Positions 41,340 to 50,209 of a DNA stretch of 64,000 nt are shown here, one piece after another. Both the position numbers and the translations under genes were made by a program. Origin of the DNA: Prado023 sp964418695. GTDB lineage: Bacteria > Actinomycetota > Actinomycetes > S36-B12 > CAIYMF01. Below the pieces are notes generated by a model. The model was not told the DNA's origin and searched no databases. It saw only the letters and a list, made by a program, of their open reading frames with translations. The stretch is from NCBI GenBank assembly GCA_964418695.1, contig CAYQMN010000014.1, forward strand, positions 1-64,000, given 5' to 3'. Position 1 is the stretch's first letter. Every line of letters begins with the position of its first letter.

Positions 41340-42263
41340 GTGGACACCCGAGAGCGCTACCCGCTGCCCCCTGTGGTGGCTCTGAACAGCCCCGCACACG
41401 CCGATCCGTCGGTCTCCTCGATCCGCCCGGCGGCACAGTGGACGCCGGTCGGCGAGTGGAGCGACATCCGCTACGAGCTGTCCGGCGACGGCGTGGCCAA
41501 GATCACGATCGACCGTCCGGAGGTCCGCAACGCCTTCCGGCCGCAGACCCTGTTCGAGCTGCAGCACGCGTTCAACCTGGCCCGCGACGACGACTCGGTC
41601 GGCGTCATCATCCTGACCGGTCAGGGCGACTGGGCGTTCTGCTCCGGCGGCGACCAGCGCATCCGCGGCAACGACGGCTACATCGGCGACGACGAGGTCG
41701 CCCACAAGGGCATCGGGCGCCTCAACGTCCTGGACCTGCAGATCCAGATCCGCCGCCTGCCCAAGCCGGTGGTCGCGATGGTCGCCGGGTACGCCGTCGG
41801 CGGCGGGCACGTCCTGCACGTCTGCTGCGACCTGACCATCGCCGCGGACAACGCCCGCTTCGGCCAGACCGGCCCGAAGGTCGGCTCGTTCGACGGGGGC
41901 TACGGCTCCGGGCTGCTGGCCCGCCAGATCGGTCAGAAGCGGGCCCGCGAGATCTGGTTCCTGTGCCGGCAGTACGGCGCGGAGCAGGCGTTCGACTGGG
42001 GGCTGGTGAACTCGGTGGTCCCGCTGGCGGACCTCGAGGAGGAGACCATGCAGTGGTCGCGCGAGATGCTGGCGATGAGCCCGCTCGCGCTGCGGATGCT
42101 CAAGGGCTCGCTGAACGCAGCCGACGACGGACTGGCCGGCATCCAGCAGCTGGCCGGCGACGCGACGCTGCTCTTCTACATGACCGAAGAGGCCCAGGAG
42201 GGCCGCGACGCCTACACCGGCAAGCGCCGGCCCGACTTCGCCAAGTTCCCCAAGCGCCCATGA
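41340..42263 (+). CDS. menB: 1,4-dihydroxy-2-naphthoyl-CoA synthase
   Basis: 307 residues, crotonase family, Dieckmann-type ring closure of o-succinylbenzoyl-CoA. Landmarks: KITIDRPEVRNAFRP, FCSGGDQRIRG, the oxyanion-hole loop GYAVGGGHVLHVCCDL, TGPKVGSFDGGYGSG with the catalytic Asp, and the C-terminal YMTEEAQEGRDAYTGKRRPDF, which is diagnostic for MenB among crotonases. The start is GTG 41340 at the predicted transcription start; longer upstream starts have no support. Overlaps menC by 4 bp. Confidence 0.97.
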   Translation: MDTRERYPLPPVVALNSPAHADPSVSSIRPAAQWTPVGEWSDIRYELSGDGVAKITIDRPEVRNAFRPQTLFELQHAFNLARDDDSVGVIILTGQGDWAFCSGGDQRIRGNDGYIGDDEVAHKGIGRLNVLDLQIQIRRLPKPVVAMVAGYAVGGGHVLHVCCDLTIAADNARFGQTGPKVGSFDGGYGSGLLARQIGQKRAREIWFLCRQYGAEQAFDWGLVNSVVPLADLEEETMQWSREMLAMSPLALRMLKGSLNAADDGLAGIQQLAGDATLLFYMTEEAQEGRDAYTGKRRPDFAKFPKRP

Positions 42264-43378
42264 CCTCGACGGGTCCCGAGCGGCTCGAGCCCCGGACGGC
42301 CACGGCCGACCGGGGTGCCCGCGTCCGCGGCGCGACCCTGCCCAGCCTGGGCGCGTCCGACCTGGCCCGGGTGGCGGTACCGTTCCGGGTCCCGCTGACC
42401 CGGACGTTCCGCGGCGTGGACCACCGCGAGGGCCTGCTGCTGTGCGGGCCGAGCGGCTGGGCCGAGTGGTCGCCCTTCCCCGAGTACGACGACTGGGAGG
42501 CCGCGCGCTGGCTGGCCGCCGCGGTCGAGGCCGGCTGGGGCTCGTGGCCCGAGCCGCTGCGCACCCAGGTGCCGGTCAACGTGATCGTGCCGTCGATGCC
42601 GCACGACCAGCTCGCGGCCTACGTCACCGACGCGGTCGGACGCACGGGCGCCACCACCGTGAAGGTGAAGGTGGCCGACCCGGGCAGCGTGCTGGCCGAC
42701 GACCTCTCCCGGGTCGCGACCGTGCGTGCGGCTCTGTCCGAGGCGGGCGTGCGCGACCCGCTCATCCGGGTCGACGCCAACGGCGGCTGGACCGTCGCCG
42801 AGGCGCGGCGGGCCGCCCGCATGCTGCACGCGGAGTTCGGGCCGGTCCTGGACTACATCGAGCAGCCGTGCGCCACGACTCCCGAGCTGGCCGAGCTGCG
42901 CTACCGCCTGGTCGACGACGAGATCCCGGCGCGGATCGCCGTGGACGAGGGCCTGCGCCGGGTCCGGGATCTGTACGCGGGCAACCTCGGCGCGGCCCTG
43001 CGGACCGCCGGCGACGTGCTCATCGTGAAGGTGGCCCCACTCGGCGGCGTCGCCCGGGCGCTGGGGCTGATCGAGGAGATCGGCCTGCCGGTGGTCGTCT
43101 CCGGCGAGATGACCACCTCGGTCGGTCTGCAGGCCGGGGTCGCGCTCGCCTCGGTGGTGCCCGAGCTGGCCGGCGCGTGCGGGCTGGGCACCGGCACGCT
43201 GCTCGCCGACGACGTGACCACCAGCCCGGTGCTGCCGCGCGACGGCATGCTCGGCGTCGGCCGGCGGTTCCCCGACGAGCAGGCGCTCGGCCGGGCCGCG
43301 GACGCGATGGATGCCGAGACGGTCCTGTGGTGGCGCGAGCGGCTGGCCCGCTGCGCCCGCCTGCTCCCGGTGGTGTGA
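42260..43378 (+). CDS. menC: o-Succinylbenzoate synthase
   Basis: 372 residues, enolase superfamily; dehydrates SHCHC to o-succinylbenzoate. Catalytic Lys pair in TVKVKVAD, metal ligands Asp in RVDANGGW, Glu in DYIEQPC and Asp in AVDEGLRR, and Lys in LIVKVAPLGG. The capping domain starts at ARVAVPFRVPLTRTFRG after a 35-residue leader. ATGA overlap with menB. Confidence 0.95.
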   Translation: MTSTGPERLEPRTATADRGARVRGATLPSLGASDLARVAVPFRVPLTRTFRGVDHREGLLLCGPSGWAEWSPFPEYDDWEAARWLAAAVEAGWGSWPEPLRTQVPVNVIVPSMPHDQLAAYVTDAVGRTGATTVKVKVADPGSVLADDLSRVATVRAALSEAGVRDPLIRVDANGGWTVAEARRAARMLHAEFGPVLDYIEQPCATTPELAELRYRLVDDEIPARIAVDEGLRRVRDLYAGNLGAALRTAGDVLIVKVAPLGGVARALGLIEEIGLPVVVSGEMTTSVGLQAGVALASVVPELAGACGLGTGTLLADDVTTSPVLPRDGMLGVGRRFPDEQALGRAADAMDAETVLWWRERLARCARLLPVV

Positions 43379-43390
43379 TGCCCGCGGAGA

Positions 43391-43452
43391 ACCTGCTGAA
43401 AGCGCCCACTGGTGTCCGTTCTCAGCAGGTCGGTGTCCGTTTCCCGCAGGTC
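43391..43452. repeat. Intergenic repeat element between menC and menD
   Basis: GGTGTCCGTTCTCAGCAGGTC (43411-43431) is repeated directly with three mismatches at 43432-43452, and ACCTGCTGA (43391-43399) pairs perfectly with TCAGCAGGT (43422-43430). The core TCCGTTT(N)CGCAGGT relates it to the element after ohrR, which suggests a family of intergenic repeats. The surrounding 154 bp hold no other recognised signal. Confidence 0.65.
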
Positions 43453-43532
43453 TTCATGCGGTTCTCGTCGGCACTCGCCGATGGGCGGCGAACGAGGCCC
43501 GAATCGACCACCCAAGCCAGGCCCCGCTGCCC

Positions 43533-45910
43533 ATGAATCCCTCGACCGCGATGGCTCGGGCCGTCCTCGGTGAGCTCGTGCACCAGGGTGTGCGCGAGCT
43601 CGTCCTGGCCCCGGGCTCGCGCTCGGCGCCGCTGGCGTTCGAGGCGCTGCGTCTGGAGCGGGCCGGGCTGGTCCGTCTGCACGTGCGCGTCGACGAGCGG
43701 TCCGCGGGGTTCCTGGCCCTCGGTCTGGCGAAGATGTCCGGCGGTCCGGTCGCGGTCATCTGCACCTCCGGCACTGCGGTGGCGAACCTGACCCCGGCGG
43801 TCGTGGAGGCGTCCTACTCGGCCGTGCCGCTGGTGGTGGTGACCGCTGACCGGCCACCCGAGGCGCGCGGAGTCGGCGCCCCGCAGACGATCGACCAGCG
43901 TGCGTTCTTCGGGCGGCTGGTGCGCTCCTTCGCCGAGGTCGGCGCCCCACGGCATGCCGATCCGGCCGATCCGGGGGGGCCGGAGCTCGCCGCCCGGGCG
44001 GCCGTGGGCATCGCCGTCGCGGCATCGCTGGGCACGGCGAGTGGGGTAGGGGCGAGCGGGTCTGGGGCGAGCGGGTCTGGGGTGAGCGGGTCTGGGGTGA
44101 GCGGGATCGGGGTGAGCGGGATCGGGGTGAGCGGGATCGGGGTGAGCGGGTCCGGGGTGAGCGGGTCCGGGGTGAGCGGGATCGGGGTGAGCGGGTCCGG
44201 GGTGAGCGGGATCGGGGTGAGGGGGGCGGGTGCATCACTGCTGGGCTCCGCCCATGCCGGGCCGGTCCATCTCAACGTCGCCTTCCGCCTGCCGTTGGTG
44301 CCCGACCTCGATGCGGACCCGACCGATGCCCCGGCGAGCCCCTGGGACCGGCCGGACGTGGCGCCCGCGCTGCTCGCGCCCACGTCCGCGCGGGCGGAGG
44401 CCAGCGGGGTTCACCATCCCCCGCGCGTCCGACGGCCCGCGCCGCCCGTCGACGACCACCCTGACCTCGCCGAAGTCCTCGACTCGGTGCCGGCGCGGGG
44501 CGTCCTGCTGGTCGGTGACCTGCCGCCCTCCTCGGCCCTCGATCACCACCACCGGCAGCTGGTCGAGCTGGCGGTCGCGTGCGGCTGGCCGATCGTCGCC
44601 GAGCCGACCGCCAACCTGCACGACGCGCCCACCTGGATCGCGCACGCCCCCCTGGTGCTCGGAAGCGTCGCCTTCCTCAATGCCCACGAGCCGGACCTTG
44701 TGCTCAGCGCCGGCCTCTTCGGGCTCTCCCGGCCCACCCTGGAGCTGCTGCGTCGCGCCCACCGCCACGTCGCCCTCGACCTGGCCGACGTCGGGCGCGA
44801 GGTGTGCGACCCGATCCGCACCGCGCACTCGGTCCTTGGCGGAGTGCCGCGACCGCCAGCGCGACCCGAGGTAGACCCGGCCTGGCTCGCCGACTGGCAG
44901 ACCGCCGTCCGCGCCGCCGCCGACGAGACCGCCCAGCTGCTCGAGAGCCGGCCCACCACGACCGCCGCCCGCGCCGCCGCCGACGAGACCGCCCAGCTGC
45001 TCGAGAGCCGGCCCACCACGACCGCCGTCCGCGCCGCCGCCGACGAGACCGCCCAGCTGCTCGAGAGCCGGCCCACCACGACCNNNNNNNNNNNNNNNNN
45101 NNNNNNNNNNNNNNNNNNNNNNNNNNNNNNNNNNNNNNNNNNNNNNNNNNNNNNNNNNNNNNNNNNNNNNNNNNNNNNNNNNNCCGCGCCGCCGCCGACG
45201 AGACCGCCCAGCTGCTCGAGAGCCGGCCCACCACGACCGCCGCCCGCGCCGCCGCCGACGAGACCGGTCGGCTCATCGATCATCGCCACTTCACCGCAGC
45301 CCAGGCCGTCGAGCGCCTCTGGCGGCTGGCGCCCGCGGACGGCCTCCTGCTGGTGGCCGCGTCCTGGCCGGTCCGGCAGCTGGAGGCGTTCGGGGGCAGC
45401 CGCACCGGCGTGCGGGTCGTCGGCAATCGCGGCGCCAACGGCATCGACGGCTTGGTCTCGACCGCCTGGGGTGCCGCACTCGCCCACCAGTCGGTCGGCG
45501 GCGGTCCAGGGTTGGCGCTGCTCGGCGACCTGGCCTTCCTGCACGACCACAACGGCCTGCTCGCCGGCACGGACGAGCCGAGACCCGACCTGGTCCTGGT
45601 CGTCCTGGACAACGACGGCGGCGGGGTCTTCCACCAGCTCGAACAGGGCCAGCCGGAGTACGCCGGCGACTTCGAGCGACTGTTCGGCACTCCGCTCGGC
45701 CGGGACCTGGTCGCGGTCGCGTCAGCCGCGGGCGTGCCCGCCGTGCGCGTCCACGACGCCGACGAGCTGGCGACGCAGGTCACCACGGGCATGTCCGCCG
45801 GCGGCGTCCGCGTCGTGGTCGCCCATGTGCCGGACCGGCGTGCCGAGGCAGACCTCTTCGCGCAGGCGCGAGCCGCCGTGGCCCGCCGTCTCGGTCCTGC
45901 GCAGGCCTAG
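43533..45910 (+). CDS. menD: SEPHCHC synthase MenD, repeat-expanded and gap-interrupted
   Basis: ThDP-dependent enzyme that adds a succinyl-semialdehyde unit from 2-oxoglutarate to isochorismate. N-terminal domain: LVLAPGSRSAPLAFEA with the catalytic Glu region, ICTSGTAVANLTPAVVEA, VTADRPPEARGVGAPQTI. C-terminal ThDP site: GNRGANGIDGLVSTAWG, LGDLAFLHDHNGL, NDGGGVFHQLEQG. Two expansions are inserted: about 13 copies of G-V-S-G-(S/I) after the PYR domain, and at least six copies of a 20-residue helix-like unit before the ThDP domain, the latter broken by 100 Ns. The unit is read identically on both sides, so one gene with a missized gap is inferred. No ribosome binding site precedes ATG 43533. 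Confidence 0.9.
44040..44225 (+). repeat. 15-bp coding minisatellite in menD
   Basis: About 12-13 copies of GGGGTGAGCGGGATC and the variant ending GGGTCT/GGGTCC, encoding G-V-S-G-I/S, between the first and second MenD domains. Confidence 0.95.
44897..45268 (+). repeat. 60-bp coding tandem repeat in menD
   Basis: Period exactly 60 bp (20 codons, containing AADETAQLLESRPTTTA). Three nearly identical copies precede the gap; one full copy and one diverging copy follow. Copies differ mainly by GCCGTC/GCCGCC. The reading frame is preserved. Confidence 0.95.
45084..45183. other. Assembly gap (100 N)
   Basis: Exactly 100 Ns inside the 60-bp menD repeat; a placeholder for an unresolved number of repeat units. 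Confidence 0.99.
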
Positions 45911-45921
45911 GGTCACTCTCC

Positions 45922-47169
45922 GTGGAGCAACCCCAGCGACCGACTCCGGAGACGGAGTCGCCGGGCGTCCACCTGATCGTCCCGGACGGCTGGCGGAACG
46001 CGACTCTGGTCAGCCGGCCCAGCGACGGCCGGGCGATGCACCGCGCGCGGATGAGCGCCGGCGAGGGGGTCTTCGTCGCGCGGCTCCCCGAAGGCGACAC
46101 CCGCTTCCGGTTCGAGAGCGACGAGGGCGCGATCCTCGACCTCGGCGGCACGATGGGCCGCTACCCGAGTGATCCGCCGGAGGACTTCACGACCCGGCGT
46201 GGCGACCTGTGGGTCGATCCGCACGGCCTCCTTCACCCGTCGGACCCGCGCCGCCCGAGCCCCGGCGAGCTGACCGTGCTGACCGTCAACCTGCACCTCT
46301 ACCAGGAGCGGGCCGCGACCGCGAAGCTCCACCGGGTGGCCGACGCGATCAGCGCCCTCGACGCGGACATCGTGCTGCTGCAGGAGGCGGGTCAGCAGAA
46401 GGGCGACCCGGTGCTGCGCCGCCAGCATGATGTGGACATCCGGGCGGGCAACGCCGCGCTGGTGATCACCGATCGGCTGCGCTCGCGGCACCAGCGGGAC
46501 TACGACTTCTTCTGGGACTGGAGTCATCTGGGCTGGGAGGTCTGGGAGGAGGGCTGCGCGATCCTCACCCCGCACCCGATCCTGGCCACCGAGTCCCGGT
46601 TCGTGACCCGGAGCACGGCGGGCCGGGCGTTCAAGTGGTCGCGCAACGTCCCGAGGGCGCGGATCGCGACCCCGCACCACGGGACAGTGGATGCCTACAG
46701 CGTGCACCTGGGCTGGTGGGACGACCCCCAGGAGCCGTTCCAGCACCAGTTCGACCAGCTCCTCGCCTGGACCCGGGCCAACGCCGCCGCCGACAGCGCC
46801 GCGGACGCCGCGGACAGCGCCGCGGACCGCGCCGCCAACGTCACCGCCGACGCCCAGCTCCTCGGCGGGGACTTCAACATCCCGGCCGGCAGCGTCGGCT
46901 ACGACTACCTGATCGAGCGCAGCGGCTTCACCGACGTCTACCTGAGCACCAACCCGGACGGCTCGCGCGACCCCACCGTGGGCGGTCGCATCGACGGCTG
47001 GGCGCACGGCGACGCCGAGGGCAAGCGCATCGACTACCTGTTCCTGGCCCCCGGCAGCCGGCTCGCACCGGTGCTGAGCCAGCGCACCTTCACCGAGGGC
47101 TCGCTGGGCCGGGTCTCGGACCACAACGGCACCTACGCCACGTTCCTCGACGGCGATCCGCTGCCCTGA
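45922..47169 (+). CDS. Endonuclease/exonuclease/phosphatase-family protein
   Basis: 415 residues. From residue 115 the EEP (DNase I/sphingomyelinase) fold is clear: LTVLTVNLHLYQE (Asn), IVLLQEAG (metal Glu), YSVHLGWWDD (catalytic His), LLGGDFNIPAG (Asp/Asn), RIDYLFLAPGS and the terminal VSDHNGTYATF (Asp-His). The N-terminal 110 residues form a beta-rich module (GVHLIVPDGWRNATLVSRP) of unknown type. No signal peptide, so a cytosolic phosphoesterase is expected. The Ala/Asp repeat ADSAADAADSAAD is an insertion. GTG 45922 follows the menD stop by 11 bp with TAGGGT eight bases before it, the TAG being the menD stop. Confidence 0.85.
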   Translation: MEQPQRPTPETESPGVHLIVPDGWRNATLVSRPSDGRAMHRARMSAGEGVFVARLPEGDTRFRFESDEGAILDLGGTMGRYPSDPPEDFTTRRGDLWVDPHGLLHPSDPRRPSPGELTVLTVNLHLYQERAATAKLHRVADAISALDADIVLLQEAGQQKGDPVLRRQHDVDIRAGNAALVITDRLRSRHQRDYDFFWDWSHLGWEVWEEGCAILTPHPILATESRFVTRSTAGRAFKWSRNVPRARIATPHHGTVDAYSVHLGWWDDPQEPFQHQFDQLLAWTRANAAADSAADAADSAADRAANVTADAQLLGGDFNIPAGSVGYDYLIERSGFTDVYLSTNPDGSRDPTVGGRIDGWAHGDAEGKRIDYLFLAPGSRLAPVLSQRTFTEGSLGRVSDHNGTYATFLDGDPLP

Positions 47170-47221
47170 GCCACCCGCCGACCGGTGCGGCGCGACTGGC
47201 GCATGCGCGCCCGGTGTGCCC

Positions 47222-48487
47222 TCAGCCGAGCAGGGCCGAGCGCACCGCGTCGAGCTTCGCCTCGGACTCGGCGATCTCGGCTTCGGAGGTCGACCCGGCG
47301 ACGATCCCGCAGCCGGCGTAGAGCCGCAGCCGCGTGGCCGGCCCGCGCGGCGTGTCCTCGACGGCCGCACAGCGCAGCGCGATCCCGAACTCGCCGTCCC
47401 CGGCAGCGTCGAGCCAGCCGACCGGCCCGGCGTACCGGCCGCGGTCCAGCCCCTCGATCTCGCGGATCAGGGCGGCGGCCCGCTCGGTCGGGGTGCCGCA
47501 CACGGCGGCGGTGGGATGCAGCGATGCGGCAAGCGCGAGCACCGGCGCGCGGTCGGCGAGCATCCCGGAGACGTCGGTGGCCAGGTGCTGCACGTTGGCC
47601 AGCCGCAGGACGTGCGGGGTCGGCGGCACCACCAGGTCGGTGCAGTGCGCGGCCAGCGCCTCGGCCACGGAGTGCACCGCGTACTGGTGCTCCTCCAGGT
47701 CCTTGCCCGAGGCGAGCAGCGCCTCGGCGAGGCCGGCGTCCACCGAGTCGTCGCCGCGCCGGCGGACCGTGCCGGCCAGCACGCGCGAGACCACGCGGTC
47801 GCCGGCTCGGCGGACCAGCAGCTCGGGGGTCGCGCCGATCAGGCCGTCCACGGCGAACGTCCAGCACTCGGGGTAGCGCTGCGCCATCCGGCGCAGCAGT
47901 GCGGGGCCGTCCAGGGGCTCGTCGAGATCGGCCACGACATCACGGGCGAGCACGACCTTGTCCAGCTCGCCGGCGGCCACCCGCTCGATCGCGCGATCGA
48001 CCGCCGCGGCCCACTCGGGCAGCGTGCGGCTGCCCGGCCCCCACTGCACCGCGCCGCGCACCGGACGTCCGTCGGTGTGCGCCGGGTCGGCGACGGTGAG
48101 GTCCGAGGACTCGACGGTGGTCAGCCACGTGTGCCCGTCCCGGTGCCCGATGAGGACCGCGGGCACGACCACGACCGAGCTCTGCGGCCCGGAGTCGAAC
48201 GTGAACGAGGCGAATGCGACGGGCCCGGTGCCGGGCAGCGTGACCTGGTCGTCGACCTGCGCCTGCTGGCACCAGTCGCTCCACCAGCGCTGTGCCCGGC
48301 TGAACCGCTCGGGCCCGGACATCTCGAAGCGCGCGGCGCTGCCCCAGCCGATCATCCCGGTGCCGCCACGCACCCACGCGTGCCCGCCGGTGGCCGGCAG
48401 GAGATCGAGCAGCCCGGCGTCGATCCCGTCGAGGGTGACGGTGCGAACCACGACGCCATGGGTCGTGGAAGGCAGCAGCTCCGTCAC
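47222..48487 (-). CDS. menF: Isochorismate synthase
   Basis: 421 residues, chorismate-binding family. It isomerises chorismate to isochorismate, the first step of the pathway. Landmarks: KVVLARDVVADLDEPLDG, the general-base Lys region, FAVDGLIGATPELLVRR, SRVLAGTVRRRGDD, HQYAVHSVAEAL, LHPTAAVCGTPTERAAAL and GRYAGPVGWLDAAGDGEFG. The GTG at 48487 has TACCCT 6 nt before it, so the mRNA is predicted leaderless. It converges with the EEP gene. Confidence 0.95.
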   Translation of the reverse strand: MTELLPSTTHGVVVRTVTLDGIDAGLLDLLPATGGHAWVRGGTGMIGWGSAARFEMSGPERFSRAQRWWSDWCQQAQVDDQVTLPGTGPVAFASFTFDSGPQSSVVVVPAVLIGHRDGHTWLTTVESSDLTVADPAHTDGRPVRGAVQWGPGSRTLPEWAAAVDRAIERVAAGELDKVVLARDVVADLDEPLDGPALLRRMAQRYPECWTFAVDGLIGATPELLVRRAGDRVVSRVLAGTVRRRGDDSVDAGLAEALLASGKDLEEHQYAVHSVAEALAAHCTDLVVPPTPHVLRLANVQHLATDVSGMLADRAPVLALAASLHPTAAVCGTPTERAAALIREIEGLDRGRYAGPVGWLDAAGDGEFGIALRCAAVEDTPRGPATRLRLYAGCGIVAGSTSEAEIAESEAKLDAVRSALLG

Positions 48488-48493
48488 CAGACA

Positions 48494-48499
48494 AGGGTA
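48494..48499 (-). promoter_or_regulatory. -10 element of leaderless menF transcript
   Basis: TACCCT on the minus strand, six bases before GTG 48487; the same hexamer and spacing as menB. Confidence 0.6.
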
Positions 48500-48554
48500 A
48501 CGGCCCGCGGACTCGGGGCAGCCCGACGCGGGGCACGCTCAGCCGGGCGCCGAT

Positions 48555-48570
48555 CGGCCATATCTGGCCG
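48555..48570. promoter_or_regulatory. Palindrome upstream of menF
   Basis: CGGCCA-TATC-TGGCCG, perfect 6-bp arms, about 55 bp upstream of the menF -10, flanked by further half-sites (TGGCCGAT at 48586-48593). It lies between the ubiE stop and the menF promoter, so it could be a menF operator or a ubiE terminator stem. Confidence 0.45.
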
Positions 48571-48643
48571 AATCGTGCCAGCGTGTGGCCGATTGATGCC
48601 CGGCACGAGCGACGGCCAGCCGACCCGACCCGACCCCATGGGC

Positions 48644-49336
48644 TCAGGCGGTGGCGCGGTGCAGCGCAACGATCCCGCCCGAGAGGTTGCGCCAGGCGGG
48701 CTTCTGCCAGCCGACACCCCGGATGCGGGCGGCCAGCTCGGGCTGGGTCGGCCACGCCCGGATCGACTCGGCCAGGTACACGTACGCCTCCGGGTTGGAG
48801 CTGGCCTTCGTGGCGATCGCGGGCAGCGCCTTCATCAGGTACTCCTCGTAGACCACCCGGAACGGCCGCCACGTCGCGTGACTGAACTCACACACGACCA
48901 TCCGTCCGCCGGGCTTGGTCACGCGCAGCAGCTCGGTGAGCGCCTGGTCCACGTCGGACACGTTGCGCAGCCCGAACGACATGGTCACGGCGTCGAACGA
49001 GTCGTCGCGGAACGGCAGCGCGAGGGCATCGCCGGCGACGAACGGCCAGTCGGGCAGGGTGCGCCGGCCCTTGCCCAGCATCCCCAGGGAGAAGTCGCTG
49101 GAGACCACGCGCGCCCCGCTCCGGCCCAGCGGGACCGAGCTGGTGCCGGTGCCCGCGGCCAGGTCGAGCACGGTCTGCCCGGCCGTCGCTCCGACCGCGC
49201 GGACCACCTCGCGGCGCCAGAGCCGGTCCTGGCCCAGCGAGAGGATGTCGTTGGTCAGGTCGTACCGCTCCGCGACGTCGTCGAACATCGACGCGACGTC
49301 TCGGGGATCCTTGTCCAGCTCGGCCCGGTTGCTCAC
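48644..49336 (-). CDS. menG: Demethylmenaquinone methyltransferase
   Basis: 230 residues, UbiE/COQ5 family, final C-methylation of menaquinone. SAM-binding VLDLAAGTGTSSVPL, the family motifs FDDVAERYDLTNDILSLGQDRLWRR (residues near 15-40) and MSFGLRNVSDVDQAL, and C-terminal QPELAARIRGVGW are present. GTG 49336 is preferred over an upstream in-frame start: GATGAT sits 6 nt before it (leaderless), and AGGGA is about 10 nt upstream as an alternative ribosome site. Confidence 0.95.
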   Translation of the reverse strand: MSNRAELDKDPRDVASMFDDVAERYDLTNDILSLGQDRLWRREVVRAVGATAGQTVLDLAAGTGTSSVPLGRSGARVVSSDFSLGMLGKGRRTLPDWPFVAGDALALPFRDDSFDAVTMSFGLRNVSDVDQALTELLRVTKPGGRMVVCEFSHATWRPFRVVYEEYLMKALPAIATKASSNPEAYVYLAESIRAWPTQPELAARIRGVGWQKPAWRNLSGGIVALHRATA

Positions 49337-49342
49337 CGGCAC

Positions 49343-49348
49343 ATCATC
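49343..49348 (-). promoter_or_regulatory. Possible -10 element of menG
   Basis: GATGAT on the minus strand, six bases before GTG 49336; weaker match than at menB, menE and menF. Confidence 0.4.
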
Positions 49349-49373
49349 CCTGGTCCGCACCCCCTGCACGGCT

Positions 49374-50201
49374 TCACGCCAGGGTCGTGAGGCCCCGCTC
49401 GCGGAAGATCTCCACGGTCTCGCGCACCGAGTCCGGCGTCGGGCTGGGCACCCCGGCCAGCGGGTACGCCCGCCCCAGCGCCTCGTACTTGTCGGTCCCG
49501 AGCGTGTGGTAGGGCAGCACCTCGACCCGCTCGACGATGTCGCCGAGGTTGGCCGAGAGGTCCGCGACCTCCGCGACGTCGGACGGCGCGTCGGTCAGCC
49601 CAGGCACCAGGACGAACCGGATCCACACCTTGATCCGGTGCTCGACCAGCCGTTGGCCGAAGTCGATGACGTCGCTGAGCTTGCCGCGCTCGGTGACCTT
49701 CTCGTAGAGCGCGGGGTTGCCGGCCTTGATGTCCAGGAGCACCAGGTCGGTGTTCTCGAGAAGGCGGTCGCTGGCCCGGGCTCCGTTGTTGGCCGAGGTG
49801 TCCAGCGCGGTGTGCAGGCCGTACGCCTCCTTCGCGCCGACGAACAGCGCCTCGACGAAGGCGGCCTGCAGCAGCGGCTCGCCGCCGGTCACCGTCAGGC
49901 CGCCGCCGCGCTGGATGAACGCCCGGTACCGCCCGGCTTCCTGGATGACGCGCGCCGCCGTGGTCCGCTCGCCCAGACGCATGGTCTGGGTGTCCGGGTT
50001 CTGGCAGTACAGGCAGCGCAGCGGGCAGCCCGACAGCCACACCGTGTACCGCAGCCCCGGCCCGTTGACCGCGGAGGTGGTCTCTGCGGAGTGCACGAAC
50101 CCGATGCGCGACCCGTCGGAGAGATCCACCCCCGGCCCGTGCAGCGGGTCCTCCCCGGGGATCTCCTCCGGGGCGATCGACGAGGCGGCGGCTGCGGACA
50201 T
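49374..50201 (-). CDS. pflA: Pyruvate formate-lyase activating enzyme
   Basis: 275 residues, radical-SAM enzyme that installs the glycyl radical in PflB. Cluster motif CPLRCLYC, SAM-binding TVTGGEPLLQ, and DIKAGNPALYEKVTERGK followed by VLPYHTLGTDKYEALG typical of PflA. A 35-residue leader precedes GFVHSAETTSAVNGPGLRY. ATG 50201 lies 8 nt after the pflB stop on the same strand; no strong ribosome binding site, so it depends on pflB translation. Confidence 0.95.
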   Translation of the reverse strand: MSAAAASSIAPEEIPGEDPLHGPGVDLSDGSRIGFVHSAETTSAVNGPGLRYTVWLSGCPLRCLYCQNPDTQTMRLGERTTAARVIQEAGRYRAFIQRGGGLTVTGGEPLLQAAFVEALFVGAKEAYGLHTALDTSANNGARASDRLLENTDLVLLDIKAGNPALYEKVTERGKLSDVIDFGQRLVEHRIKVWIRFVLVPGLTDAPSDVAEVADLSANLGDIVERVEVLPYHTLGTDKYEALGRAYPLAGVPSPTPDSVRETVEIFRERGLTTLA

Positions 50202-50209
50202 CGAGTGGC

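Noticed and set aside
44897..45268. 60-bp menD repeats as a CRISPR array
   Set aside because: Head-to-tail without spacers, in frame with menD on both sides of the gap.
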